A DNA stretch of 64,000 nt from an uncultured Eubacterium sp. (GTDB taxonomy: Bacteria > Bacillota > Clostridia > Oscillospirales > Acutalibacteraceae): positions 62,001 to 126,000 of the forward strand of contig NZ_CAKTGT010000001.1 of the NCBI RefSeq assembly GCF_934561735.1, written 5' to 3'. The notes beneath the pieces are model-generated. The model did not search any database, had not been told where the DNA came from, and was given only the letters and a program-made list of their open reading frames with translations. Below are positions 34,807 to 42,247 of the stretch, in pieces. Position numbers and translations under genes: made by a program. Position 1 is the stretch's first letter, and each line of letters starts with the position of its first letter.

Positions 34807-34866
34807 GTTACTCTTGCCAAGAGTAACGCAAAAGCACTTTTGACACTTACGCATCACAAGTGCCCT
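34807..34866. other. Candidate origin of transfer upstream of the relaxase gene
   Basis: In the 176-base gap before the MobV gene are a strong palindrome GTTACTCTTG-CC-AAGAGTAAC (34807-34827) and, next to it, GCACTT...AAGTGC around TTGACACTTACGCATCAC. MobV origins characteristically lie just upstream of the relaxase gene and contain such inverted repeats. No nick site is assigned. Confidence 0.45.
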
Positions 34867-34948
34867 TGCGACCTACGGTGTTTTGAGAAAAGCGTGTCGA
34901 TTGCGTCGATAATTACACAGCGGTTAAAATATCGACACATCGACGCAC

Positions 34949-36070
34949 CTATTCTATTATCGACAATGATATTATTTTACCTGAATGCTTTCGTTCAAAC
35001 TTGTATTCAATGTTATAATCGTTTAATAACACAGAATGAAGTGCATTTAAACTACGGCTCAAAACATTTGGAGTAATATCAAATTTCGTTTCTTCTATCA
35101 ATTGAGTTGCCGTACCTTGCCAAACCTTACAGGCAGAAACAAAAGGCACAATTTTATCGAGTATTTTATCTTTTGGCTTATCGAATAAATCAACATCGGA
35201 TTTTACAAAATCCCAAGTGCAATTTGCCGAGCGTTCAATTTGAATACATTGTTCGGGCAAATCCCTGCCGGTAACGGAAATAGTAGCTTTGTTCTTGCCT
35301 CGTTTTTCCTTTTGCATAACAAATGCTCCGTCAGCAGCACCAAGCAATCCGTTTGTACCTGAAATTGTATCAAACACATCATCGGAATCTTGCTTTCTTG
35401 TGTGATGAACAACAAGCAAACACACCTTGAATCTATCAGCAAATCTTTTAAGAATTTCAATAATTCCATAATCACTTGAATAATTCATTTTGTCATTTGA
35501 GCTTTCCCTAATCATCTGTAAAGTGTCAATTATAATTAACGATACGCCTTGATTTCTTGCCAAAATATATTCAAGCTGACCTTCAAGACCGTGACCCGCC
35601 TTGTTTGAGAATGTTGAAATTATTATATTATCCGGATTTGGCGGAACGCCAAACATATTATAATAACGAGATACTATTCGAGCCTCTCTGTCCTCAAGAG
35701 CAAGATAAACTACCTTGCCCTGATTGACCTTTTTATCCCACAAGTCTAAACCGTTGCTGACATGATGTGCTAATTGCAACATTGCAAACGATTTACCGAT
35801 TTTAGGTGCACCGACAAATAAGTACATTCCCGGATAAAGCAAATCTTTAATTATCGGCTGCTTAATATCATATGATTTATCAAAAAGCTCACCTAAAGTA
35901 AAAGTTCTTATAAAATTCGGGTTGCTCTCCTCTCTGAATTCTGCAAACAAATCATCACTATTGCAAAAATCATCTTCATCGGTTATAATATTATTGCTAT
36001 TTATTAGTGACTGCTTTTCATCTGTACCGGCAGATGTTTCAAAAGCAGTCTTTTTTATTTTCTCGTTCAT
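34949..36070 (-). CDS. RepA-like (RecA-fold) ATPase
   Basis: A 373-aa P-loop ATPase of the plasmid RepA/hexameric-helicase type: Walker A GAPKIGKS, VYLALED, Walker B-like SLIIIDTLQMI and VVHHTRK sensor, then a C-terminal winged-helix-like region (ATQLIEETKFDITPNVLSRSLNAL). Such proteins help mobilisable elements replicate after excision. The start is the ATG at 36070 with GGGAGGG upstream; a longer in-frame extension is less likely. It follows the MobC-like gene by five bases. Confidence 0.85.
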   Translation of the reverse strand: MNEKIKKTAFETSAGTDEKQSLINSNNIITDEDDFCNSDDLFAEFREESNPNFIRTFTLGELFDKSYDIKQPIIKDLLYPGMYLFVGAPKIGKSFAMLQLAHHVSNGLDLWDKKVNQGKVVYLALEDREARIVSRYYNMFGVPPNPDNIIISTFSNKAGHGLEGQLEYILARNQGVSLIIIDTLQMIRESSNDKMNYSSDYGIIEILKRFADRFKVCLLVVHHTRKQDSDDVFDTISGTNGLLGAADGAFVMQKEKRGKNKATISVTGRDLPEQCIQIERSANCTWDFVKSDVDLFDKPKDKILDKIVPFVSACKVWQGTATQLIEETKFDITPNVLSRSLNALHSVLLNDYNIEYKFERKHSGKIISLSIIE

Positions 36071-36075
36071 TATGA

Positions 36076-36393
36076 TTACCCTCCCATTTCCCTTAAAATG
36101 GCAGACATATAACAAATAAGACAAAGTGTTTCTTCGCTAATTTCGGAGCCTTTTTCTATTCTGCAAAGTTCGCTGTAAACATTATTTAACTTGTCCCTCA
36201 AACCTTTATAAACTCTCGGACTGGGATTAACTGTTATCTCCGTTCTCAGCACCCTATCGATAATATAATCTTGCTTATTAAGTCCCGAAACAGAAACATA
36301 ATCGTCAAGAAGCTTTGCCTCTTGGGGCGACATACGAAACGATACGATTTTGTTTCGCAATCTGCCTTTTAAGTCAAGATTTTTCGCCGACAT
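36076..36393 (-). CDS. MobC-like mobilisation accessory protein
   Basis: A 105-aa protein with a ribbon-helix-helix-like N terminus (RNKIVSFRMSPQEAKLLDDYVSVSGLNKQDYI) and a helical C terminus ending ICYMSAILREMGG, the pattern of MobC/relaxosome proteins that open oriT for the relaxase. The start is the ATG at 36393 after GGGGTG. It overlaps the end of the integrase gene by 20 bases. Confidence 0.75.
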   Translation of the reverse strand: MSAKNLDLKGRLRNKIVSFRMSPQEAKLLDDYVSVSGLNKQDYIIDRVLRTEITVNPSPRVYKGLRDKLNNVYSELCRIEKGSEISEETLCLICYMSAILREMGG

Positions 36394-37471
36394 TATCAAC
36401 ACCCCTTTCAATATTCAGTTTATTTGCAATTTCGCTTTGCTTGTTAGGAAACATATGGGCATATCTAAAAGTAATATCTATACTTTCGTGACCTACACGA
36501 TTTGCAATGTCGACTGCACTAAAGCCCATATCAATCAAAAGCGAAACATGAGAATGTCTTAAATCATGAATACGAATTCTTTTTACATCTGCTAGTTTAC
36601 ACCCTCTTTCCATTTCATGGTGCATATAGCTTTTTGTAATTTGAAATATTCTGTCGTCGTCTTCAATACCATAAATACTATGAATATAGTCCTGCATTTC
36701 TTCGGCAAGAAATGCAGGCATTTTCACTGTTCGCTTACTTTTCGGTGTCTTTGGGTCTGTAATAACATCCCTACAATCAAATCTTTGATAAGATTTATTT
36801 ATGCGTACGGTTTCCTTTTGAAAGTCAAAATCAGAAGGAGTTAATGCAAGCATCTCGCCGAGGCGTAAGCCACACCAATACAGCATTTCAAATGCATAAA
36901 ACGACACAGGTTTATCCATCATCACATCTGCAAATTTAAGATATTCTTCTTTTGTCCAAAAGAGCATTTCTCTGTCACTTTCTTTTTTGCCTATATTTCC
37001 TGCCTTTGCCGCCGGATTATTTCTTAAATCATAATATCTTACTGCGTGATTAAAAATTGCACTAAGTTGATTATGAATTGATTTAAGATAAATCGGTGAA
37101 TAGGCTTTGTCACTCGGGGAACGATAAGCCATCATTTCATTTTGCCACGCTCGTATATCGGACGGTTTTATCTCGTTAATCTTCTTATTTTTGAAATAAG
37201 GTAAAATCTTTTTGTCAATAATAGCATTCTTTCCTATCCAGGTATGCTCCTTAATTCTATCCTTCATATCTGCCTTGTATATGTCAACAAAGGTTTCAAA
37301 ATTCATACTAAGATCGCCTGCTTGCTTCGAGAGAAATTCTCTTTCCCACTCTTGTGCATCACGCTTAGTTTTAAAGCCACGCTTAACCTTACGAGATTGA
37401 TTGTTTTCCCAATCTTTATAGTAAACAGAAACATACCAAGTACCATTATCTTGATTTTTGTAAACAGGCAT
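36374..37471 (-). CDS. int: Tyrosine recombinase / integrase of island A
   Basis: Integrates and excises the element at the guaA 3' end. The 365-aa protein has an N-terminal arm-binding domain (residues 1-50), a core-binding helical domain (about 60-155) and the catalytic domain with Arg203 (CGLRLGE), the Lys region near 241-246, His302-x2-Arg305 (HDLRHSH), His328 and nucleophile Tyr337 (FRYAHMF). All catalytic residues are present, so it should be active. It follows the excisionase-like gene by three bases and lies about 1 kb from the guaA junction. It is the only integrase gene in the 27 kb accessory block. Confidence 0.96.
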   Translation of the reverse strand: MPVYKNQDNGTWYVSVYYKDWENNQSRKVKRGFKTKRDAQEWEREFLSKQAGDLSMNFETFVDIYKADMKDRIKEHTWIGKNAIIDKKILPYFKNKKINEIKPSDIRAWQNEMMAYRSPSDKAYSPIYLKSIHNQLSAIFNHAVRYYDLRNNPAAKAGNIGKKESDREMLFWTKEEYLKFADVMMDKPVSFYAFEMLYWCGLRLGEMLALTPSDFDFQKETVRINKSYQRFDCRDVITDPKTPKSKRTVKMPAFLAEEMQDYIHSIYGIEDDDRIFQITKSYMHHEMERGCKLADVKRIRIHDLRHSHVSLLIDMGFSAVDIANRVGHESIDITFRYAHMFPNKQSEIANKLNIERGVDNVGEKS

Positions 37472-37474
37472 AAT

Positions 37475-37675
37475 TTACGCTCCTTTCTCTTCTGCATTTT
37501 CATTTATGCCATAAAACTTTTCATTAAAGAATTTACGGCTGACACGACCTGCAAGAGTTTTATAACCCATTTTTTCAAGCTCTTCGTTCAATTCTTTTAT
37601 AATTTTATAAGCATATGTTTTTGAAATTCCTAATTCTTCTTGAATTTCCTCGGCTTTCATAAAAAGTTTGTTCAT
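37475..37675 (-). CDS. Excisionase-like small HTH protein
   Basis: A 66-aa basic protein with a HTH (KAEEIQEELGISKTYAYKII) followed by the winged segment AGRVSRKFFNEKFYG. A small HTH gene directly upstream of an integrase is the usual place of an excisionase (directionality factor). GGGAGGTGA gives a strong ribosome site. It is the first gene of the int operon and is controlled from the operator-rich region 37695-37792. Confidence 0.75.
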   Translation of the reverse strand: MNKLFMKAEEIQEELGISKTYAYKIIKELNEELEKMGYKTLAGRVSRKFFNEKFYGINENAEEKGA

Positions 37676-37694
37676 TATTTCACCTCCCTTCGAT

Positions 37695-37792
37695 CACTAA
37701 ACAATATTGTTTAGTGTTCATTTGTATAATACTAAACATTTTTGTTTATGTCAATACTTATGGCACAATTTCATTAAACTTTTTTGTTTAAT
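37695..37792. promoter_or_regulatory. Three operator-like palindromes between int operon and XRE gene
   Basis: O1: CACTAAACAAT followed by its exact complement (37695-37716). O2: TAAACATTTTTGTTTA (37733-37748). O3: TTAAACTTTTTTGTTTAA (37775-37792). All share TAAAC-n6-GTTTA. Similar sequences lie just inside the left ends of island A (23971-23996) and island B (16354-16369). They are likely binding sites of the divergent XRE repressor. Confidence 0.7.
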
Positions 37793-37855
37793 ATGTTGCA
37801 AATTTCAAATTTATCGGTTATAATCAAATTATACAAAAATGTTTAGGAGTAAGAT

Positions 37856-38350
37856 ATGACAGTTGGCGATAGATTAAAGAGGTTTAGAAAAAGAAAAAAT
37901 CTCACGCAAAAACAATTAGGCTTAGCCGCAGGCTTTGACAAACTCGGAGCAGATGTTCGCATTGCTCAATATGAAAGCGGCACAAGACGACCAAAGGGTA
38001 AATATGTTGAACGGTTAGCCGCTATTGTCGGTGTACAGCCGTCAGCCTTGGAAGTTCCCGACATAAATAATTACGAAGCGTTATTTCAGCTTCTTTTCGC
38101 ACTTGAAGATGAGTACGATTTACATATTTGCACCGATGAAATAGGTTTACCTTATTTAATGCCGAAAGACCCGACATCTCACGAGTCCGACGGGTTTATG
38201 GAATGGAGCAAAAAACATGAGCAGCTTAAAAATGGAGAAATAACGCAAGAGGAATATGATGAGTGGCGTTATAATTACCCTATGAGTGCCGCAAGAGAAA
38301 ACCATAAAAAACTTATGGAATTATGGGACAAAAAGAAAAACGGCGAATAA
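37856..38350 (+). CDS. XRE-family repressor of the element
   Basis: A 164-aa protein with an N-terminal Cro/CI HTH (VGDRLKRFRKRKNLTQKQLGL...YESGTRRP, residues 3-55) and a C-terminal region of acidic helices. It is transcribed away from the excisionase-integrase operon across a region with three palindromes, the standard layout of a maintenance repressor controlling excision. GGAG precedes its ATG by six bases and it ends at its own terminator. Confidence 0.88.
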   Translation: MTVGDRLKRFRKRKNLTQKQLGLAAGFDKLGADVRIAQYESGTRRPKGKYVERLAAIVGVQPSALEVPDINNYEALFQLLFALEDEYDLHICTDEIGLPYLMPKDPTSHESDGFMEWSKKHEQLKNGEITQEEYDEWRYNYPMSAARENHKKLMELWDKKKNGE

Positions 38351-38355
38351 AAATA

Positions 38356-38391
38356 ACCCCTAATGTATGAATTGAGTCATACATTAGGGGT
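38356..38391 (+). terminator. Terminator after the XRE gene
   Basis: Perfect 15-bp stem ACCCCTAATGTATGA / TCATACATTAGGGGT (38356-38370 / 38377-38391) followed by TTTCCCTTT. Confidence 0.85.
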
Positions 38392-38416
38392 TTTCCCTTT
38401 GTATTAAATTAGTGAA

Positions 38417-38436
38417 ACAGTATCAAAACAGTATCA
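38417..38436. repeat. Integrase arm-type direct repeats, guaA-proximal end of island A
   Basis: ACAGTATCA at 38417-38425 and 38428-38436, identical to the pair at 24058-24077 and in the same orientation, 78 bases from the core in guaA. Confidence 0.75.
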
Positions 38437-38494
38437 TTTGAAGTTATCAAACACTCAAAGCCCAGTGTTTAAGCCACTTTCAAGATTTCTGTTA

Positions 38495-38507
38495 ATTATT
38501 CCCACTC
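38495..38507. other. attachment site core at the guaA 3' end
   Basis: ATTATTCCCACTC; on the minus strand it encodes the last guaA codons Glu-Trp-Glu-stop. Copies at 11075, 16322 and 23944. The guaA 3' end is an established integration site for genomic islands, and integration here restores the gene end. Confidence 0.9.
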
Positions 38508-40040
38508 AACTGTTCCGGGTGGTTTGGAGGTTATATCATAGACCACTCGATTGATATGAGCGCACTCGTTTGTGATGCGGTTGCTGACTTTGGCGAGAAT
38601 ATCATACGGAATTCTTGCCCAGTCGGCAGTCATAAAGTCATCGGTTGTAACGGCTCTGATGACAACCACATTGTCGTATGTTCTGTGGTCGCCCATAACG
38701 CCTACGGAGTTGACGCCCGGAAGGACGCAGAAGAACTGCGCAAGGTTGCTCTCGTAACCGTTTTTGCTCATTTCGTCACGGAGTACCCAATCGGCATCCT
38801 GCAAAATTCTTACTTTTTCGGCTGTAACTTCGCCGATAATTCTTACACCGAGGCCCGGACCCGGGAACGGCTGACGCCATACAAGCTCGTGAGGAATTCC
38901 GAGTTTTTCGCCTACTGCTCTTACTTCGTCCTTAAAGAGGTCGCCGAGCGGCTCGATTGTGTCAATAAACGAAATATCCTTTGGTTTTTCAACCATATTG
39001 TGGTGAGTTTTGATAACAGCAGTCTGTGCCTTGCCGTCGCTTTTGCCCTTGCCGGACTCAATTCTGTCAGGATAAATTGTACCCTGTGCAAAGAATCCCT
39101 CTGCGGCTCTTGCTCTGACTTCGTCCCAGAATACCTTGTAAAATTCCGTGCCGATAATCTTTCGCTTTTGTTCAGGGTCTGTAACGCCCTTCAAACATTC
39201 CATAAAGTGGTCGCCGCAATTTACACGAACAAAATTCATATCAAAAAGCTCTGTAAAAGTCTTTTCTACAAAGTCGCCCTCGTCCTTACGCATAAGGCCT
39301 TGATCAACAAAAACGCAGGTGAGTTGCTTGCCGACTGCACGGGAAAGCAAGCCTGCTGCAACGGAGCTGTCTACACCGCCCGACAAGCCCAAAATTACAT
39401 GCTTGTCGCCGATTTTTTCACGAAGTTCTTTAACAGTATTGTCAATAAAATTATCCATTACCCAGTCGCCCGAGCACTTGCAAACTTCGTAAAGGAAGTT
39501 GTAAAGCACCTGCTTGCCGTACTCGGAATGAGTAACCTCAGGGTGGAACTGAACAGCGTAAATATTCTTTGCCTTGTTCTCCATAGCGGCACACGGGCAG
39601 TCATCGGTGTAACCGATAATTTCAAATCCCTGCGGCGGAGTTGCAATATAGTCTGTGTGGCTCATCCAAACTACCGACTTTTCAGGTACGCCTTTGAAAA
39701 GCACAGAGTCCTTGGCATTGAGTTCAATCTTGCCGTATTCGGAAACAGGAGCGGTTTTAACCTCGCCGTCGCCCATCCAAGCGATAAGCTGACAGCCGTA
39801 GCAAATGCCGAGAACCGGCACGCCGAGTTCCAAAATATCCTTTGTATAATGCGGTGACGACATATCAAAAACCGAATTAGGTCCGCCTGTAAAAATAATG
39901 CCCTTGTAACCGTTTGCTTTGATGGTTTCAAGCGGGGTGGTATAAGGCAAAATTTCGGCATAAACATGATGGTCACGCACACGACGGGCGATAAGCTGAT
40001 TGTACTGACCGCCGAAGTCCAAAACTAAAATCTTTTCCAT
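38496..40040 (-). CDS. guaA: GMP synthase (glutamine-hydrolysing)
   Basis: Converts XMP to GMP with ATP and glutamine. The 514-aa protein has the N-terminal class I glutaminase (DFGGQYNQLIARR; nucleophile Cys in GICYGCQL; catalytic HPE in FHPEVTHSEYG), the PP-loop LGLSGGVDSSVAA and the C-terminal dimerisation domain ending PPGTVEWE. The start is the ATG at 40040; the 11-residue in-frame extension is not part of the family. The 3' end is the insertion target of the adjacent islands and is intact. Confidence 0.97.
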   Translation of the reverse strand: MEKILVLDFGGQYNQLIARRVRDHHVYAEILPYTTPLETIKANGYKGIIFTGGPNSVFDMSSPHYTKDILELGVPVLGICYGCQLIAWMGDGEVKTAPVSEYGKIELNAKDSVLFKGVPEKSVVWMSHTDYIATPPQGFEIIGYTDDCPCAAMENKAKNIYAVQFHPEVTHSEYGKQVLYNFLYEVCKCSGDWVMDNFIDNTVKELREKIGDKHVILGLSGGVDSSVAAGLLSRAVGKQLTCVFVDQGLMRKDEGDFVEKTFTELFDMNFVRVNCGDHFMECLKGVTDPEQKRKIIGTEFYKVFWDEVRARAAEGFFAQGTIYPDRIESGKGKSDGKAQTAVIKTHHNMVEKPKDISFIDTIEPLGDLFKDEVRAVGEKLGIPHELVWRQPFPGPGLGVRIIGEVTAEKVRILQDADWVLRDEMSKNGYESNLAQFFCVLPGVNSVGVMGDHRTYDNVVVIRAVTTDDFMTADWARIPYDILAKVSNRITNECAHINRVVYDITSKPPGTVEWE

Positions 40041-40162
40041 ATCTTTCTCGCAATCTAAAAATTTTAAATACACAATTATTATATAGTATATCCCGAATTA
40101 ATGCAAGGGGATAATAGCCCAAAAGAAAAAGAACTTTGCATTGCTGCAAAATTCTTGTGCTA

Positions 40163-40246
40163 ACCCCTCAGTCGCACATAAAGTGCGACAGCTCCCCTTT
40201 AAAGAGGAGCCTTGGTCGGTTATTTGATTTTAGTTCGCCCCTACGG
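40163..40246. repeat. CTCAGTCGCAC-type repeat followed by a partial REP
   Basis: ACCCCTCAGTCGCACATAAA with complementary GTGCGAC and CTCCCCTTTAAAGAGGAGCC (two small palindromes), then GTTCGCCCCTACGG, the right half of the GTAG-type REP. The first part is repeated at 41154-41207 in the same orientation, on the other side of the hepT-mntA pair. Confidence 0.75.
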
Positions 40247-40249
40247 TGT

Positions 40250-40576
40250 TTAATCAAGCATATTTAGCAATTCGGGAATGTCATTTTTTAAGGTATCATA
40301 AACAACATTCAAATCAACATTTCCATAGTCGTGCACAATACGGTTACGCAATCCCGAAATCGAATTCCATGGAACATTTGCTTTTTTCAATTTATAATCG
40401 TCAGTTAAACGCTTTGAATTTTCAGATATTTGAATCATTCTAAACATCATAGAATCAAGCAATATATCGTTTTTACCGAATTCCTCCAAAGTCACATCTG
40501 CCATATGAAATGAAATAAATCGCAAATCGTTTACTATTTTTTCAATATAATAATTATCATTTTTAATGTTATCCAT
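40250..40576 (-). CDS. HepT-like toxin (HEPN, DUF86)
   Basis: A 108-aa HEPN-domain protein with the RNase-type motif R-x4-H-x-Y (RNRIVHDY, about residues 82-89). HepT toxins are kept inactive by AMPylation of this tyrosine by the MntA antitoxin (type VII toxin-antitoxin). The gene overlaps the antitoxin gene by eight bases and is translated after it. Confidence 0.9.
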   Translation of the reverse strand: MDNIKNDNYYIEKIVNDLRFISFHMADVTLEEFGKNDILLDSMMFRMIQISENSKRLTDDYKLKKANVPWNSISGLRNRIVHDYGNVDLNVVYDTLKNDIPELLNMLD

Positions 40577-41042
40577 AAATTTTTATACCGTCCCTCAAAA
40601 TTTCTCGGAGCAATTCAGGATTATTGTTTAGTTGTTTTATATCTAATGCATCAATTTTTTTATTAAGTGCATTTCTCAAATCTTCAACAAGTCCAAAATA
40701 TTTCAATCCTCTTTCTTCAGTACAAATCAACAAATCAACATCGCTGGTTTCTGTTGCTCTGCCCTTTGCATATGAGCCGAAAAGATAGCAAAATTCAACA
40801 TCATAATTCTCAAAAACAGAACTGCATTCATCAATTATATTTTGGATTTCAAGTATTCCGTGCTCCTCATCAACGGGGTTAATTAAATTTAGCTGCTCAA
40901 CAAAATAATTATACTTTATTGTGTCTTTCTTTGATTCATCATTTTCATACGATTTATAAGAACGCAACGAAACACCAAACATATCGGCAACCTGCTGTTG
41001 GGTTAAGTTCTTTGATACTCTCAATTTTTTTAGTTCGCTCAT
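40569..41042 (-). CDS. MntA-like nucleotidyltransferase antitoxin fused to an XRE HTH
   Basis: A 157-aa fusion: N-terminal Cro/CI-type HTH (residues 3-55, KKLRVSKNLTQQQVADMFGVSLRSYKSYE-type) and a minimal nucleotidyltransferase domain with GS-x9-D-x-D (GSYAKGRATETSDVDL). The MNT part AMPylates HepT; the HTH gives the antitoxin its own repressor function. Three GTGCAAAAATT sites lie directly upstream (41066-41142). HTH fusion to MntA is a minority arrangement. Confidence 0.88.
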   Translation of the reverse strand: MSELKKLRVSKNLTQQQVADMFGVSLRSYKSYENDESKKDTIKYNYFVEQLNLINPVDEEHGILEIQNIIDECSSVFENYDVEFCYLFGSYAKGRATETSDVDLLICTEERGLKYFGLVEDLRNALNKKIDALDIKQLNNNPELLREILRDGIKIYG

Positions 41043-41065
41043 AATTGCACCTCTATTGTATTATA

Positions 41066-41142
41066 GTGCAAAAATTGCACCCTGTCAATAATGAAAGTGC
41101 AAAAATTGCATTTTATGTAAAGTCAGGGTGCAAAAATTATAT
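41066..41142. promoter_or_regulatory. Operator array, three sites with 31-base period
   Basis: GTGCAAAAATTGCAC (41066-41080, palindromic), GTGCAAAAATTGCAT (41097-41111) and GTGCAAAAATTATAT (41128-41142), spaced exactly 31 bases (about three helical turns). A further AATTGCAC half-site (41043-41050) touches the start codon of the antitoxin gene. Confidence 0.75.
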
Positions 41143-41153
41143 CAAGTCCTTTT

Positions 41154-41207
41154 AACCCCTCAGTCGCACATAAAGTGCGACAGCTCCCCTTACAAGTAAG
41201 AGGAGCC
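41154..41207. repeat. CTCAGTCGCAC-type repeat, second copy
   Basis: Same order as 40163-40211: CCCCTCAGTCGCACATAAAG, complementary GTGCGAC, then CTCCCCTTAC...AAGAGGAGCC. Direct orientation relative to the first copy. A decayed relative lies at about 57183-57212 (CACCTCCCATTG...AGAGGAGCC). Confidence 0.75.
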
Positions 41208-41218
41208 TTATTGAATTA

Positions 41219-42169
41219 TTATGCTTTTTTGAGGGCGAAAACGAGCCAGCCGTTATTTTCGAGGCGTTCCATAACCTCAAAGCCGTTTTGAGCAAAGGAA
41301 TAAAGCACTTCGTCCTCTCGGCTTTCGATAATTCCGCCTGTGATGTAAACGCCGTCATCTGTAAGGAATTCGCCAACCTGCGTGTTGAACTGCATAACAA
41401 TGTCGGCAACGATATTTGCAACAACAACATTGAACTTGCCGCTCACCTTGTCGGACAAATCACCCTGAACGGCGGTGAATCTGTCCTCGCCGAAACCGTT
41501 TTGGAGTGCGTTCTCCTTGGCAGTTTTGACAGCAAGTTCGTCAATGTCAACGCCGAATGCCGACTTTGCACCGAGAAGAAGCGTTGCGATAGAAAGAATG
41601 CCCGAACCGCAACCGATGTCAAGCACGGTGCTGTTTTCATCAACATATTTTTCGAGCGTTTCAAGGCAAAGTTGAGTTGTCGGGTGAGAGCCCGAACCGA
41701 AAGCAAGACCCGGCTCAATATCAAGCACCTTGCGGTCGCCTGCATCATAATTATCTTCCCAAACAGGGCGGATAAGTAACTTCTTACCTATCGGCATAGG
41801 GTGAAAATACTGCTTCCAATTGTTCTGCCAATCCTCCACCTTGCAATCGGAAATTGTAATTTCGTGCTCAATTCCGAGTGCGTCAAGGCGTTCCTTGATA
41901 AACGAAGTGGACTCAAGCGGATTTTCATCAGGATTGATGTAAATATGGATTATGCCCTTTGTTCTGTCCTTTTCAAGCAAGGATTCCTCAATCAAATCAA
42001 TGTGGGCAATCTCCATAGTTTCCTCTTCAAGAGCGGAATAATCCTCAATGTAAATGCCGTACGGCACTACCATATTTGCAATGTCGCCTGCGGCGTCTAT
42101 ATCTTTTGTGTCAACAGTAACAGCGATTTCCGTCCAGCTGTCCTGCTCAACTGCGTTAGTCATTCCCAT
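41219..42169 (-). CDS. prmA: Ribosomal protein L11 methyltransferase
   Basis: Trimethylates amino groups of L11 using AdoMet in the cytoplasm. The 316-aa protein has the N-terminal substrate domain with the conserved linker DWQNNWKQYFHP, the PrmA signature FGSGSHPTT (about 158-166), AdoMet motif VLDIGCGSGILS and NVVVANIVAD. AAAGG precedes the chosen ATG at 42169. It is followed by the CTCAGTCGCAC repeat. Confidence 0.96.
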   Translation of the reverse strand: MGMTNAVEQDSWTEIAVTVDTKDIDAAGDIANMVVPYGIYIEDYSALEEETMEIAHIDLIEESLLEKDRTKGIIHIYINPDENPLESTSFIKERLDALGIEHEITISDCKVEDWQNNWKQYFHPMPIGKKLLIRPVWEDNYDAGDRKVLDIEPGLAFGSGSHPTTQLCLETLEKYVDENSTVLDIGCGSGILSIATLLLGAKSAFGVDIDELAVKTAKENALQNGFGEDRFTAVQGDLSDKVSGKFNVVVANIVADIVMQFNTQVGEFLTDDGVYITGGIIESREDEVLYSFAQNGFEVMERLENNGWLVFALKKA

Positions 42170-42212
42170 AATTTTAACCTTTCATATATGGCATATTCGT
42201 AATTTTCATAAA

Positions 42213-42236
42213 AGGCGAACACAGTTCGCCCCTACG
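42213..42236. repeat. GTAG-type REP
   Basis: Palindrome GGCGAACACAGTTCGCC with the foot CCTACG, between prmA and the YhaM-like gene. Confidence 0.8.
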
Positions 42237-42247
42237 ATATTTGATAA

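Larger units (their letters stand above)
23944..38507. mobile_element. Island A: integrative mobilisable element at guaA 3' end
   Basis: Bounded by core copies GTTATTCCCACTC (23944-23956) and ATTATTCCCACTC (38495-38507, inside guaA). The same arm pair ACAGTATCA (11-base period) occurs inside both ends: 24058/24069 and 38417/38428, at 114 and 78 bases from the cores. It encodes tyrosine integrase, excisionase-like protein, MobC-like and MobV relaxase proteins, a RepA-like ATPase and TnpV, with AbiE toxin-antitoxin and a type I restriction-modification operon as cargo. No conjugation apparatus is present, so it is mobilisable rather than self-transmissible. Confidence 0.88.

Noticed and set aside
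38556..39857. Long reading frame (about 430 codons) on the plus strand opposite guaA
   Set aside because: It is the antisense shadow of a highly conserved guaA gene, has no ribosome site and encodes a low-complexity His/Cys-rich sequence unlike any family.
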